Source: Pseudo-nitzschia pungens
Lineage: Eukaryota > Bacillariophyta > Bacillariophyceae > Bacillariales > Bacillariaceae
Length of the DNA stretch: 64,000 nucleotides
Direction of reading: 5' to 3'
NCBI GenBank assembly: GCA_037355855.1
Contig: CM074766.1
Coordinates: 3,782,001-3,846,000 of the forward strand
Each line of letters starts with the position of its first letter. Positions within the stretch are counted from its first letter, which is position 1. Positions 31,445-42,691 of the stretch are shown piece by piece. The notes under the pieces were generated by a model. It was not told the origin of the DNA, searched no databases, and was given only the letters and a program-made list of their open reading frames with translations. The translations under genes and the position numbers were made by a program.

Positions 31445-33031
31445 CTAGCACTGGAATTCGCCATCAAAACCCACGGCCCGTAGGAATTTTTGGGCAATCC
31501 TGGAGGGTGAATAGTCCTCGACAATTTCGAGTCCCCGTTTCTGGCATGTTTGCCGGACTTCCGGTCTCTGAAGCTGCTCGAGTGCCTCGTGAAACGTCGG
31601 ATAGTTGCGCTTGTCCTTGTCTTTGTCTTTGTCGTTGCCTTTGTGCTTGCCATTCGCGGTTGACGCAAACGTTGCCATCGAAGTTGACGTACCGGTGCTG
31701 TCGTCCCCGTATCTCTGGAACACACAGGGATAGCGGTACCGTTCCACAAAGTCGTCGAGGACCCTGCCACGAACCTCTAGCAACACCGGCACCCCACTCC
31801 TCATTTGGCTCACGGCTCGCTGCACGTTTCCATAATCCAGTTTCATGGTGTCGTTCTTTGCTAGGACCACGAGGGCATCGAATTTTCGAAAGACGTTGTA
31901 GTACAGCATTCCCGGTCCGAGTTGCGGATCGGCCAGGATTAGCTCCATGTCGCACCGTTCGGATTCGTCCGGGAACAACTCCCGGTACCAGGTGGAAATG
32001 TCAAAGGGCTTGTCCAGACAGGAGTATGTCACGCCGGCGTTTTCGGTATCTGGTTTGGCTTCCGGGACCTCGGGACAGCCGCCCTCGGTGGGTTCCTTGT
32101 CCCGTTTCGTGTTCCAGATCGTCGCGATGCGAATGTTCGTGTCCTTGGAGATCGGTGGCACGAACTCGGGCGGACCCGACGAGAGGGCCATGTCCCTGGG
32201 AAAGCTGTTGTACCAGTGCTCCACCACCGAGTAGTTGTGGCTCCCGAACACTTCGCGGCCCTGCCACTCGGTCTGGAGCAGGAGCCGCACCTCGGGGGGA
32301 ATGTCCCCGTCGGAGTACCCGTATTCGTCGACCATGTCCGCGTATATCGTCCCGTAGAGCGGCAGCAATCTTCCGGGTCCCGGAAAGGACTTGACGAAGA
32401 TCGTTGCGTTGTAGGGCCGCGTGGTTTCCTCGCTGGCCGCGGCCGAACCGAACCACCACGAGCGAAACCATCTCAAGCTCGGCGTTTGTACGTCTTTGTA
32501 CGAAACGCCGGTCACGATGTGGGCACTTTTCGCACAGGTTTGCGCCCAGGCCTTTAGATCTTGGCACCGAAGCTTGTACGACCCCCAAGCCATTTTCTTC
32601 CGGGTGGAGGTGCAAAGGATGCGATAGACGGTTTCTCGTTCGGTTTTTGCGTTTGGGTTTGCGTTTGCGTTTGCTTCACCCTCGTTCCGGTGGGAATCCG
32701 AGTGCAAAGTCAAGGCAGAAGTCTTGCTCCCGCGAATTCTGCTCGCCGTTGCGGAGTTTCGCAACCAGCAATCTTTGGAAACCAGGTTGCTCGGGGTCTG
32801 GTTCTCGTCTACTTTCGGAACCGTAACTGCCAACAGATTGTTGTTTACGCACAAGACGACGAGCATGTAGATGGCGGTGTTGATGCACACAACCAACAAC
32901 AGCAACGATCTCGTGGTGATTCTGCGTCTCCTCGCTCCGAAAGCGAAAGGACGGAGGAGACAACAGGCGTTGTTTCCCGGTCCTCGTGGTCGAGGTCGTT
33001 TCCTCCGCGGATGGATTGATACCGAGGGCAT
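31445..33031 (-). CDS. Type II membrane, glycosyltransferase-like protein, intronless paralogue (528 aa)
   Basis: Start ATG at 33031; upstream open frame has no ATG. A basic N-terminus (RRKRPRPRG) precedes a membrane segment near residues 43-65 (SLLLLVVCINTAIYMLVVL), typical of a type II anchor. The lumenal domain shares with the 11694 gene MAWGSYKLRC, TIFVKSFPG, VVEHWYNSFP, IATIWNTKRDKEPTEGGCP, GPGMLYYNVFRKFDALVVLA, SQMRSGVPVLLEVRGR and the end GLEIVEDYSPS..QKFLRAVG. It keeps an 18-residue block around TWYRELFPDE that the other copy lacks at its intron, plus a Lys/Asp-rich insertion (near 450). GC-rich, unlike its paralogue. A nucleotide-sugar transferase is possible, not shown. Confidence 0.7.
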   Translation of the reverse strand: MPSVSIHPRRKRPRPRGPGNNACCLLRPFAFGARRRRITTRSLLLLVVCINTAIYMLVVLCVNNNLLAVTVPKVDENQTPSNLVSKDCWLRNSATASRIRGSKTSALTLHSDSHRNEGEANANANPNAKTERETVYRILCTSTRKKMAWGSYKLRCQDLKAWAQTCAKSAHIVTGVSYKDVQTPSLRWFRSWWFGSAAASEETTRPYNATIFVKSFPGPGRLLPLYGTIYADMVDEYGYSDGDIPPEVRLLLQTEWQGREVFGSHNYSVVEHWYNSFPRDMALSSGPPEFVPPISKDTNIRIATIWNTKRDKEPTEGGCPEVPEAKPDTENAGVTYSCLDKPFDISTWYRELFPDESERCDMELILADPQLGPGMLYYNVFRKFDALVVLAKNDTMKLDYGNVQRAVSQMRSGVPVLLEVRGRVLDDFVERYRYPCVFQRYGDDSTGTSTSMATFASTANGKHKGNDKDKDKDKRNYPTFHEALEQLQRPEVRQTCQKRGLEIVEDYSPSRIAQKFLRAVGFDGEFQC

Positions 33032-34251
33032 CCTGTCGCACGCGGGCCGAAGCGAAACGATCCGACGCGATGCGAAAAGACGCAGCGGCGGAATCGAGAT
33101 GGAAGAGAGCGGCGGGTTCGCTCCGATCTCAAAACGCGCCCTTGTTCCTCCGAATCCAACCCGGCGGGATTCTTTCGTTCGACGCCTCTCGCGACAACCT
33201 CCGATCCCGGGAATCGCAACGGCGTGTCGTAGCGGGGGAGCTCCTATCAATTGTGGTAATTTGAATGAATGATTTGACACTCTCGGCAATCGGCAACCAC
33301 CAGGCCTGGATGGTTAGATATTTATTGGTGGTAAGAGTCAAGTACCAACGAAAAGTCTGCTCGTATCCGGAGCTTCTTATTCTTGTTTCAGGCCTAATTA
33401 CTGTACCGGTACAAGAAACCGGTAAGGTAGCTCCTGTTTTTACTTCTTAATGTAGTGTTTTTTTTTGGTCGATGAAGCTATGCGACCCACAGTGACGCCG
33501 TGGAATTTTGGAAAAACTTGGCGGTGCATTGGTGCTTGTTTTTTCACTTTAACAGTAAGGCTAGGGTTAAATTCGTGAAAAAAAAAACAACTTGCAATTT
33601 TTTGACCGTGACGATCCTTGATGTCGAATTCGAAACCTGTGTTTTTAAAAGTGAAATTCCTAAGTGAAACTAAACTAAGGTTACAGTACGTAATTAATAC
33701 CGTAATTACGGTACGCCCGAAAAAAAGCGATTTTTGTCGATGGTCGGCATCACAAGTCTTACGAGCTGAGCGAGGTAGAGGACGAATAATTACGAGTAAG
33801 TTACTGTAACCTTACGGATCCGTTCATGTACCGGTAATGTACCGAATCTTACTTCTTTACCCGTAATCGTACCGTACCTGTAGAGGCATTGGGTGAGATT
33901 TTACCGTACAAATGCACTTACTCGTAACCTTACCGGTACGAGTAAAGTAATTACTTGTACGCGTCATCTAAAATCTAGAAAGAACGACCAACACAACAAT
34001 GACTATCGACTGAATTTATGACGTTCTAACCCCGTACCGTCCTTACCCTATTGTATCAAAAAAGAGAACCCATCGAGATAAGCTTACCGGTAGAACCAAA
34101 AGAGCTATCTCACGCCGTAACTTAATCCGAGAAGTGCAACACTCCGATCCAAACGCAAACCAAACGAAACCCCAAATCCTCCAAGGACAGGCCGTTGCCA
34201 CACCATCTTCTACAACAACAACAACAAATACTAATAATAACAACAACAACA
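33032..34251. other. Intergenic between divergent genes, 1.2 kb
   Basis: Divergent promoter region of the membrane protein and the ArfGAP gene. Contains ACCGGTAAGG (33418), GTAACCTTACGG (33803), ACCTTACCGGTACG (33925) and similar motifs. Shortly before the ArfGAP ATG is an AACAACAACAA leader. Confidence 0.5.
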
Positions 34252-35811
34252 ATGGCGGAACAAAAGGCGCTGAAAAAGCGGCTCAAGGCATTGATGCAGC
34301 GGCCGGAGAACCAGGTGTGCTCCGATTGTCCGGAGAAGCGACCGACCTGGGCGTCACTGATGGTCCCTCCTCCCGGGGCTCCGCCCGGAACCGAGAAACT
34401 CGGGCTCTTTTGCTGTCTGGAATGCTCCGGATCCCACCGGCGGCTGGGAGTTCACATCGGATTTGTCCGCAGTGTCAACTTGGATTCGTGTAAGACAAGA
34501 TAGATGAAATAATAATGTTGGGTTGGATTTCATTGTTTTGCGTCACTTTGTTGTCGTTCTTTGTTGTTCCCTCACCGTTGTTTGAATTATTGAATTGAAC
34601 CGAATCGAATCGATTAATGGATGGATGGATGGATGGATGGAACGGACGGATTGAAAAAAAAAAATTAAAAAAAAATAAAACTGCAATCGCAACGAAAACA
34701 AACAACCAACCGACAACCGTGTCTTGTTGCAGGGAAAGAATGGGAGGTTCGCGCCATGGAAAACGGCGGAAACGCCAAGATCAATGCGATTTTCGAAGCC
34801 CGATTGGCCGAATCGGGACGCAGCAAACCCACCAACCTCGCCGACGGACCGACCCGCGAGCGCTACATTCGCGACAAATACGAACGCCGAAAATTCTACG
34901 ATCCGGCGGGATTTGCGGTTGCCGGCAGCGGATCGGCGGTGGCAGCGTCGGCATCGGCATCGGCTCCCGGAGGCGCTTCCCGCGGTGGGGTCCGCCCCGG
35001 GGCGCCCTCCGACGCCGCCCGGAGACGGGTGGCCAGCCGGCAGGCCATGATGCGACCCACGGTGGCGGCGGTTCCCCCTCCGGCGGCGGCGGCTCCCGCT
35101 CCGGTGGCGCGGGCCCCGGTATCGGCACCGGCCGAATTCGACCTGCTGGACTTTGGATCCGCCGCAACAACTTCGGCGACGGCGACGGCGTCCGCACCTC
35201 CCGGCGTTGGCGACTTGTTTGCGCCGACCGTCTCCGCTCCGGCCCCACCCTCGGCACCCAGCAGCCTTCCTCCGCCTCCCAAAACCGCTCCGGCACCGTC
35301 GTCCCTGGCCCAAGAGTTCATGAGCCAACCACCCGCTCCGGCGGCGGCGGTCAAACCGGGCAAGTCCAACGACGACATCATGGCGTTGTTTGGGGCGGCG
35401 CCCAAACCAAAGCCGGGGTTCGGAATGCCGGCCATGGGTGGCGGCGCGATGAACGGAATGATGAACGGAATGATGCCTCAACAGCAACCAACGCAACAGG
35501 GCAACATGTCGGCCTTTGGCAACATGATGCCACAACAACAGCAACAAATGATGATGATGATGAACAACAACAACAACAACAACAACAACATGATGATGAT
35601 GATGAACAACAGCAACTACAACAACAACAACAACAACAACAACATGAACCCGATGATGCACAACATGAACCCAATGATGCAACAGCCGATGATGATGCAA
35701 CAACAGAAGATGATGATGATGATGCAGCAACAACAAAAACAGATGCCAAACCAATTCCCATTGAACAACAATAACAACAACATGGGAATGTTCAATGGAA
35801 TGGGCAGCGGC

Positions 35812-35846
<35 letters not shown>

Positions 35847-36045
35847 CGGCAACGCTATGATGCGAAACACAAACACGAACCCATCCTCCGCCTTTTCGGG
35901 CATGGGCATGGGCATGGGCATGTCCGCACCTTCCGCGCAGTCCGGCGACGATGGCGGCTTTGGAGCTCCAATGGGCGGCAGCGCGCCGCAAGCCACCAGC
36001 AACGATGCGTTTTCGTCCCTGGGAGGCATGAACGCGTTTCGTTGA
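34252..36045 (+). CDS. ArfGAP-domain protein with Asn/Gln/Met-rich tail (2 exons, 516 aa)
   Basis: Exons 34252-34489 and 34733-36045; the 243-bp intron splits the Trp codon of LDSWKEWEV. Arf GTPase-activating protein acting in vesicle budding. The zinc finger is [13 protein letters not shown] then [17 protein letters not shown], a C-x2-C...C-x2-C finger with the arginine of the HRRLG motif present. [18 protein letters not shown] follows, as in SMAP/Age2-type proteins. After residue 140 the protein is Ala/Pro-rich, then (about 370-490) Met/Asn/Gln-rich, with runs of up to 14 Asn: a prion-like, disordered tail. The ATG is preceded by an AAC-repeat leader. The tail repeats (AACn, ATGn) are unstable sequence and may vary between strains. 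Confidence 0.88.
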
Positions 36046-38802
36046 GGAATCAATCAATCAATCAATCAATCAAAATCAACCGAGAATGCAATTCAATGCA
36101 ATGGACTGCACTGCACTGCACCGCACTGCACTGCACTGCACTGCACTGCAACAGAACAAAATAAGATACAATGCATTCCGTCGCACCAAACATCATATCA
36201 TATCATATCATATTCTCATCACATCTCATAACATCACTGTAAATTAATTACATCGGCAGAACGGACATACTTTTACGTACTACAGTAATTTTTTGTGTCG
36301 TTTGCTTCTTTCGTTGTGAATTGATTATTCGTTTGTCAGCGGTGTTTCCGGTGTTCCTCTCCCGTGCATGATCCAGCACCGACAGTGCTTTTTGGACCAC
36401 TGCGTAACCTTAGCAAATGTCCAATCCTGCATTTGTTTCTACACTTTCATTGAATCCATCATTATTCCTACCATCCATCCCAATGTGTACGGTATTGGTT
36501 CGCTTGGTGGAACGGTTCGCGTGGCAAATGTGCGCCCACGGATCCTTTCCATTTCGGCGGATGCTTGGCGATTCATTCGTCTTGTCTCGTCTCGTCTTTT
36601 CTCGTCTCGTCTTTTCTCGTCTCGTCTTTTCTCGTCTCGTTTCATCCCGTCCGTGATTCACTCGTCGCGCCTTCCGACCTTGCGGCAAGGAAGCAACGAA
36701 TGGTTGTTTTTCGCGTTGGTGCGCTGCGCTGCGATTTCCACGCGGCACGCCGACAGGGGTCGGAATCCGGGACGGAAGGGCTGCCGCGAGCCACCATTGT
36801 CGTTCGAATGCCTTCCAAACGGAACGGAACGGAACGGAACGGTTCGATGCACCGCACCGCACTGCATTGCATTGCATCGTGGATGGTGTTGCTGCGTTCC
36901 GCGTTCCGCCTTCCGTTCTCGGTCGGTCGGTCGGTCGGTCGGTCGGCTCGTGCGTGGGCACCCCGTGCGGGTTTCGATGCCACGAATTGTTTGTCCGCTC
37001 CCCTCGTTGTCACGGATTGTGGTGTTGTTGTTGTTGTTGTTGTTGTGGCGGTTGTGGTTGCGGTTGCGGTTGCGGTTGGGGACGAGCGCGGCCGAATTCG
37101 ATCGTTCCGCCGACATCGATCGAACGGTTCGACCCGTTGTTGCCGCCGGATCACGGAACCGCGCCCGTTCCCGCGCCCTCGCCCGCGCCGCAATCTCGAT
37201 TCATTCACTCGCGCCGCGAGCCGATTGGAACTCGACTCGCAGCGGTCCCGCGGTACGGTATTGCTCGCTCGTCGGCCAATACAATACGGTACGAGTACTT
37301 GTAGTCATCGGGATTCCGTTTGTTTTGCGGAATGGCGCGGTTCTTTTTTGCCATCTCGCAATTTTGATTCGCACGGGTACTGTACCGAACGGTACGGTAC
37401 AGTGGAATACTGGTGCGAGTGCGGGTTTGTGAGTGGGTGGGTGAGCGAGTGAGTGAGTGAGTGACAGCGGAGTAATTAGTGGTGGTGTTTCACCAAACAC
37501 GGAAGGAATCTCAATCATGAGAACATTCGAAGGAAACAGAACGCACCATGTGGGTTCCGATGGCCATTGGCAAGCTCGTCTGTCGTTTCGGTGTTTCGAT
37601 CGTGCCAGATTTTGAGATGGATCATATATTTTTGTTGACGGATGATTGATTTGAGATTTTGATTGACAGATTTTGATTTTGATTGATTGATTGATTGACT
37701 GAGAATTGATTTTTTTGATCGATTGATTCACTCCGCGCCACTTTTTAGTCGTCGCTGGTTTTGGTAGAGAACCTACGTACGGTTAGGTACGAATGATTGA
37801 ATTTTTTATTTTTTAAAAGGCTCTTCGTTTAGGCGGATGATGATTCATTCATTCCTTCGTTCGTTCGTTCGTTCGTTCGTTCGTGAGTCGAGTCGTCCTT
37901 GTCGTCCTGTTTGTACGCAAACCGTTCAACTCCGACTGACTCGGAAGCTGGCTGTGTCGATGGGTGATCTTGTTGCATGGTACACAACCGTACCGGTAAG
38001 TTACGTAATTATGGATATGGGTGCAGCGTCTCCAAAATGATTTTGTGCGAAGGAATGAAGAGGAGATAGTTGTAAGTTACGGTACTATGGCGAACGGTTG
38101 AAGCACGTTCAGATGGGTCGCTTCAATGTTCCAGTCTCACGATTTTCATCCGTTAGATGAGTACCGTACACGTATGCATCTAGTTTTAGTCTATGAATCT
38201 CCATTTTTGCAATCCGTTCGACGGCCGTTACGGTGGCCCATGCGAACATAGTACGAGATCTGATGCGTTCTGAAGCATGTCACATTCGAAAAGGCAATAA
38301 TGTGTATCTCCTTAAAAAGAAACATTATCCATCAATGACGAAGGGCGTGCTTGTGCTCCGTCCAGGAGGCGCACTCATACGGTACCGTAGGAATTGCGTC
38401 TGCTTTCGTTTCTACGAGTAATTAATTTACCAGTAAGTTACGGTAAGTTACTCGTATGTGAATGGATTGTTGATTTTTTGATAGATTTCATTCGACGAGT
38501 GAGTTATAATAGTGCGCTTTGCAATGCTCGCGACCGACCGCGTTTTTTCGAACCGAGCGAGGAGTCCATTCCATCATTGCAACTAAGATTACTCGTACCG
38601 GTACTGTGCGGTAACTTACGAGTAATAAGGTTACGAGCATCTCACATCTAATAATTCGTTATCTTACCCGTAATTACTGCAGTAGGAATCATCCTAGGGC
38701 GCGCACCTTTTCGAAATACTGGAATCTTCGCAGGAGCCTTGCTTCGGTTCCGGGCCATCGTGTTCCGGTAAGTTAAGATTACCTGTACAACCGAATTAGT
38801 CA

Positions 38803-38833
<31 letters not shown>

Positions 38834-39211
38834 ATCTGTCGTGTCTCTCCCCTTCCTTCTCATTTTGATCGACTGTTCGGTACCGTACAGCCCACACAAC
38901 ATCATCGCAAGGATTCGAGACCGAGTGACACCATCGCAACTCACCTGCCCCTGGGTCCAAACGCAGCAGTACGACTCTTTTTGTTTCGTTGAAACCGCAT
39001 TCGGATTGATTGCATCGCATCGCATCGCATCGCACCGGACAGTATCGAATCGAATCGAATCGAATCGAACGCAAAAACAACAAACAACAAACAACAAACA
39101 AGCAAACAAACAACAAACAAACAAACAAACAAACAAACAAACAAACAAACAACAAACAAACAAACAACAAACAAACAAACAAACAAACAACAAACAAACA
39201 AACAAACAAAC
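36046..39211. other. Intergenic, 3.2 kb, microsatellite-rich
   Basis: Contains ATCA repeats (36050), a TGCAC array (36100-36150), CTCGTCTCGTCTTTT (36588-36645), GGAAC (36826), CGGT (36920), GTT (37020), GAGT (37440), CGTT (37858), a CT run (38812-38833) and AAAC (39070-39210). Open frames across 36368-37450 are long only because of repeat bias; none has a recognisable domain. TACCGGTAAG motifs occur at 37990, 38427, 38596 and 38768. Confidence 0.5.
39066..39211. repeat. AAAC/AAC array in the 5' leader of the Cys-rich protein gene
   Basis: About 145 bp of AAAC and AAC units run up to the ATG at 39212, giving a long G-free leader. Confidence 0.9.
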
Positions 39212-41743
39212 ATGAGAATCCCAGCCATTTTTCTCCCGCTTGCTGCCTCGCTCGTCTCCGTCTCCGCCCAGGACGGATTCTGCGACATGTGCGTCGGCGG
39301 TGGTTTCCCGGCCAACGGCGCCCTCGTCGTTCCCTTTCTCGCCATCGCGGAGAACGACAACCCCAACTGCCAGCAACTCCACGCCTTTGGCCTCCAGTCC
39401 GTTTCCGAAAACGCCGCCATCTGCGGCCTCATCCAGGACCACAAGGACTTTTGCGGATGCCCCGATGCCGCAACGATGCCGCAGAACGCCTGCACGCTCT
39501 GTCCCGACGGAGGCACGCCGCTGTACCTCAACGCGAAGACCCCGTTCGACGACACCTGCAGCGAACTCGACACCTATCTCCGGTACCTTCCCGCGGACGT
39601 GTGTTTGACGGAGCGCGTAGCTTCCATCAAGCGAGCCGACGCCTTTTGCGGCTGCCCCGGTGTCCAGGCGGAGTGCACCATGTGCCCGGACAAGAAGAAC
39701 GTTCTCCTGCACGGGGATCGAAAGGTTCCCTTTTACGAGTTCCTCGGCACCAGCTTCTCGTCGACGTGCCAGGACCTCGCCGATTTCTACACCCTCTACG
39801 ACACGGACGATCCGGAACTCGACACCTGCGAGTTTGTACAGATGGAGTCCCACTACTGCGGCTGCGAGAACATCGAAGACACGTCTCCGGTGAACGCCTG
39901 CAAGCTCTGCGACGATGGGCAGCCCGGGACGGACCCGGATCGATACATCGACGAGCTCGAGATGACCTGCGGCGAGCTCGAAACCTATCTGAGCCACGTG
40001 CCGGCGGACCAGTGCGAGATGCCCTGGGTGGTGGACTTTTCGCGGTTCGACTATTTGTGCGGCTGCAACGGAGCGACGGCACCCTGCCCCATTTGCCCCG
40101 ACGGATCCATCAACATTACCAATCCCGACGCCATTGTTCCCTACCTGATCATCCCCAAGAACGACAATCCCACCTGTCGGCAGCTGGCCACTCTTGGTGT
40201 CATTGCCGAACCGGGGGAGCTCGTCCTCGACAGCTGCAGCATCTTTGACGCCCAGGCCGCATTTTGCGGCTGCCCCGGAACCTCCAAGCCCGAGACTTCC
40301 ACGTGCACGTTCTGTCCCGACGGCAGCGATCCCCCGAAGGCCGACCTGGAGACGCCCTTTGGCGATACCTGCAAAGAGCTCTCGGACTACCTCTCGTACC
40401 TGCCGGAGGACCAGTGCGGATCGGACCGGATCGGTTTTATCAAGCGCCAGGATTTCTTGTGCGGGTGCGCCTCGGCCACCACCAGCTGCGCCCTCTGCAA
40501 GGACCACGGCTCCAACGACGCTAGTTACGCGGAACGGCACATTCCCTTGCTGAGCCTGCCGACCAACTCCAACCCCACCTGCAACGAGGTCGTCGAATTC
40601 TTGGCGGTCAACGACGGCGACCTGTCGGACGCGGGATGTTCCGCCCTCCAGGAATACCAGGGATACTGCGGATGCCCCGAGGTGATCCCGAAGAAGGAGT
40701 GCTCCTTTTGTCCCCACGGTGGGGCTCCCTCCAACGCCACCAAGATCGTCTCGGAACTGTATACCTGCCAGGAACTCGACGACTTTGTCTCCTTTTTGCC
40801 GGGGGACGAGTGCGGGGCCAACTCGACCGACTTTGAACAGATCCAGGCCTACGCCTATGTGTGCGGCTGCCCCCACACCGAACCGTCCTGCACCCTGTGT
40901 CCGGACGGGAGCGCTCCGCCCCAGGCCGGCAAGAACAGCGGGGACGACATGACCACCTGCGGCGAATACGCCGAATTCGTGGCCAGCCTGACCAAAACCC
41001 AGTGCGCTTCCCAGACGTCCGAGATTGCCTCGGTCGCGGCAACCTGCGGTTGCTCCGGGACCGCGGAACCCGCTCCGTCTCCCACAACGAGCGCGAGCGC
41101 GAGCGCTCCCTTTTCCGGCAAGTGCGCCGTCCAGCAAAACGCCAACATGTGCACGCGGGAACTCTTGGACAGCGTCCCCGAGGACCAGAAGCAGTGCGAC
41201 TGCTACGCCTTTTGCGACGAGAAATTCGTCAAGTGCCAGTCGTCCGATGGCGGGCTGCTGGAACCTTCCGAGTGCCTCGGAACCCCCATCACGGGCTGCA
41301 ACCGGGCGGGGGTCTACGAACCCTCGGTGCCCAACAAGCAAACACCCGTCGAGGACGACGATTCGATCGACGCGGCGGCGGCCAACAAGGCCAAGCAAAA
41401 ATACAATTCGGGGGCGGGAGGTGGTGTCAACATGGCGGTTGTGATTTCGATCATCGTTCCGGTCGTGCTGGCTCTGCTGGTGGCGGTGTATTACCTCTTT
41501 ACCCGCACCCCGTACCAGAGAGACGCCAAGGCCACCGACGACGACGAGAATGCCGAGGCGGAACCCCTCCCGGTCCGAGCCATGGAGGGTTCCTTGTCCG
41601 CGTCCGATCTGCCGATTTCGATTTCACCGCGCTCGCCTCCGCCGGAAAGCTTTTCGATCGATGATGGCGAAACGACCGAGGAAGTAGGAGGAGGAGGGGT
41701 GGTGGTGAACGCCGACGACGAGGACGGAAACAAATTGGTCTAG
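39212..41743 (+). CDS. Secreted/type I membrane protein with nine Cys-rich modules (843 aa)
   Basis: Signal peptide (1-19, IFLPLAASLVSVSAQ). Nine modules follow, each opening with C-x2-C-P-D-G-like motifs (about residues 24, 94, 155, 233, 293, 368, 429, 504, 565) and closing with FCGCP or a similar CGC. Spacing alternates between about 60 and 75 residues, with a C-x-EL-x2-Y/F-x5-LP pattern in the shorter type. A separate Cys-rich domain (about 632-705, DCYAFCDEKFVKC) precedes a membrane segment (about 740-763, VISIIVPVVLALLVAVYYL) and an acidic cytosolic tail of 80 residues. I know no named family with this module; extracellular adhesion, wall or receptor roles are possible. Single exon, GC-rich and strongly coding. 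Confidence 0.8.
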   Translation: MRIPAIFLPLAASLVSVSAQDGFCDMCVGGGFPANGALVVPFLAIAENDNPNCQQLHAFGLQSVSENAAICGLIQDHKDFCGCPDAATMPQNACTLCPDGGTPLYLNAKTPFDDTCSELDTYLRYLPADVCLTERVASIKRADAFCGCPGVQAECTMCPDKKNVLLHGDRKVPFYEFLGTSFSSTCQDLADFYTLYDTDDPELDTCEFVQMESHYCGCENIEDTSPVNACKLCDDGQPGTDPDRYIDELEMTCGELETYLSHVPADQCEMPWVVDFSRFDYLCGCNGATAPCPICPDGSINITNPDAIVPYLIIPKNDNPTCRQLATLGVIAEPGELVLDSCSIFDAQAAFCGCPGTSKPETSTCTFCPDGSDPPKADLETPFGDTCKELSDYLSYLPEDQCGSDRIGFIKRQDFLCGCASATTSCALCKDHGSNDASYAERHIPLLSLPTNSNPTCNEVVEFLAVNDGDLSDAGCSALQEYQGYCGCPEVIPKKECSFCPHGGAPSNATKIVSELYTCQELDDFVSFLPGDECGANSTDFEQIQAYAYVCGCPHTEPSCTLCPDGSAPPQAGKNSGDDMTTCGEYAEFVASLTKTQCASQTSEIASVAATCGCSGTAEPAPSPTTSASASAPFSGKCAVQQNANMCTRELLDSVPEDQKQCDCYAFCDEKFVKCQSSDGGLLEPSECLGTPITGCNRAGVYEPSVPNKQTPVEDDDSIDAAAANKAKQKYNSGAGGGVNMAVVISIIVPVVLALLVAVYYLFTRTPYQRDAKATDDDENAEAEPLPVRAMEGSLSASDLPISISPRSPPPESFSIDDGETTEEVGGGGVVVNADDEDGNKLV

Positions 41744-42501
41744 ACTAGAACCGATCGACGCGTCGCGTCGCGTCGCGAACTTTTGTTTCGAACTCGGAGG
41801 AGAGCCTTCCGATACTACAAGACTTTTTTCTATTTTGCATCTCTCATCATCCCATCACTACTACTACTATTATTATATATTAGTATATATATTATACACA
41901 AAAACTACAAGAATTATTAATGATGAAACGTGATCAATCCATTGTGTAACAAGAAGAATCAATCGGCTTGTAGTACTAGTACTAATTAGTTGTTTCTTTG
42001 TTTCGAGAAGAATGCAGCTCGTGATATCTGCTTCTTGGTGTGGATGGTGGTGCTGGCAGCATTCTCTCAAAGAAGAACAAAACGAAAAACTGGTGTTGTC
42101 CCTACTACTAGCACTACTGCTGGTGGTAGTGGTACTATGACGCCAAAGCAGAGTGCTGCTAGTACTAGTACTAGCAGTGGTACTACTACTAGTTAGCACC
42201 AGTAGTAGTAGTAGTGCAAGCATTACGTTGCTGGTAGTACTTGTAGTCTAGTAACCACCACCAACAAAAGCAAACAAGCAACCAGCCAGCACCAAACCGT
42301 TGCAAAATTAAGAATGAATCATAGTACTAGAACTAGTAGTACTACCGTAGTACCATTGCTTGATGCATGGTGCAATAGTAGTACTAGCACTAGTACTAGT
42401 AGTAGAAGCAACAGTGGGCAATGTGTTCAACAAGGAGGAGGAGGACAGAATCAACTGGGTCGGTACTAGTATTAGTAGCAGTAGTAGTAGTACTAGTACT
42501 G
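41744..42501. other. Intergenic with CTA/TAG arrays
   Basis: 3' region of the Cys-rich gene, then dense CTACTA/TAGTAG microsatellites (41860, 42100-42230, 42310-42500). No gene; the gypsy element is inserted in one such array. Confidence 0.6.
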
Positions 42502-42506
42502 GTGGT

Positions 42507-42691
42507 TGCCGTGCACCAAAATACAGTCACGAGTCCACTCGGGACTGAATTAAGGATAAGGATAAAAGAATCAGCGAGCCGACAGAATCGCTGATTCGGA
42601 GGGCTCTTAGAACTGTAGCAAATAGACTAACCAATAGGGCTCACAATTTGCATATCACTACTTTATTCACTAGTAGACCCGGGGTATGGCA
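42507..42691 (+). repeat. 5' LTR
   Basis: 185 bp, short for the group. No clear TATA box. Followed directly by the palindrome TGATTTTAAAATCA. Confidence 0.93.

Noticed and set aside
31507..33272. Several 90-300 codon frames antisense to the 31445 gene
   Set aside because: Shadows of a GC-rich coding region; the minus-strand frame has paralogue support.
34543..36057. 504-codon frame antisense to the ArfGAP gene
   Set aside because: His/Val-rich product of antisense ATG and AAC repeats; the plus strand holds the ArfGAP domain.
36368..37452. Long overlapping open frames (up to 354 codons) on both strands
   Set aside because: They exist in several frames at once, are made of CTCGT, CGGT, GTT and similar repeats, and contain no recognisable domain.
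38804..41398. 864-codon open frame antisense to the Cys-rich gene
   Set aside because: It is a GC-rich shadow of the strongly coding plus-strand gene, starts without context and runs into the AAAC array.
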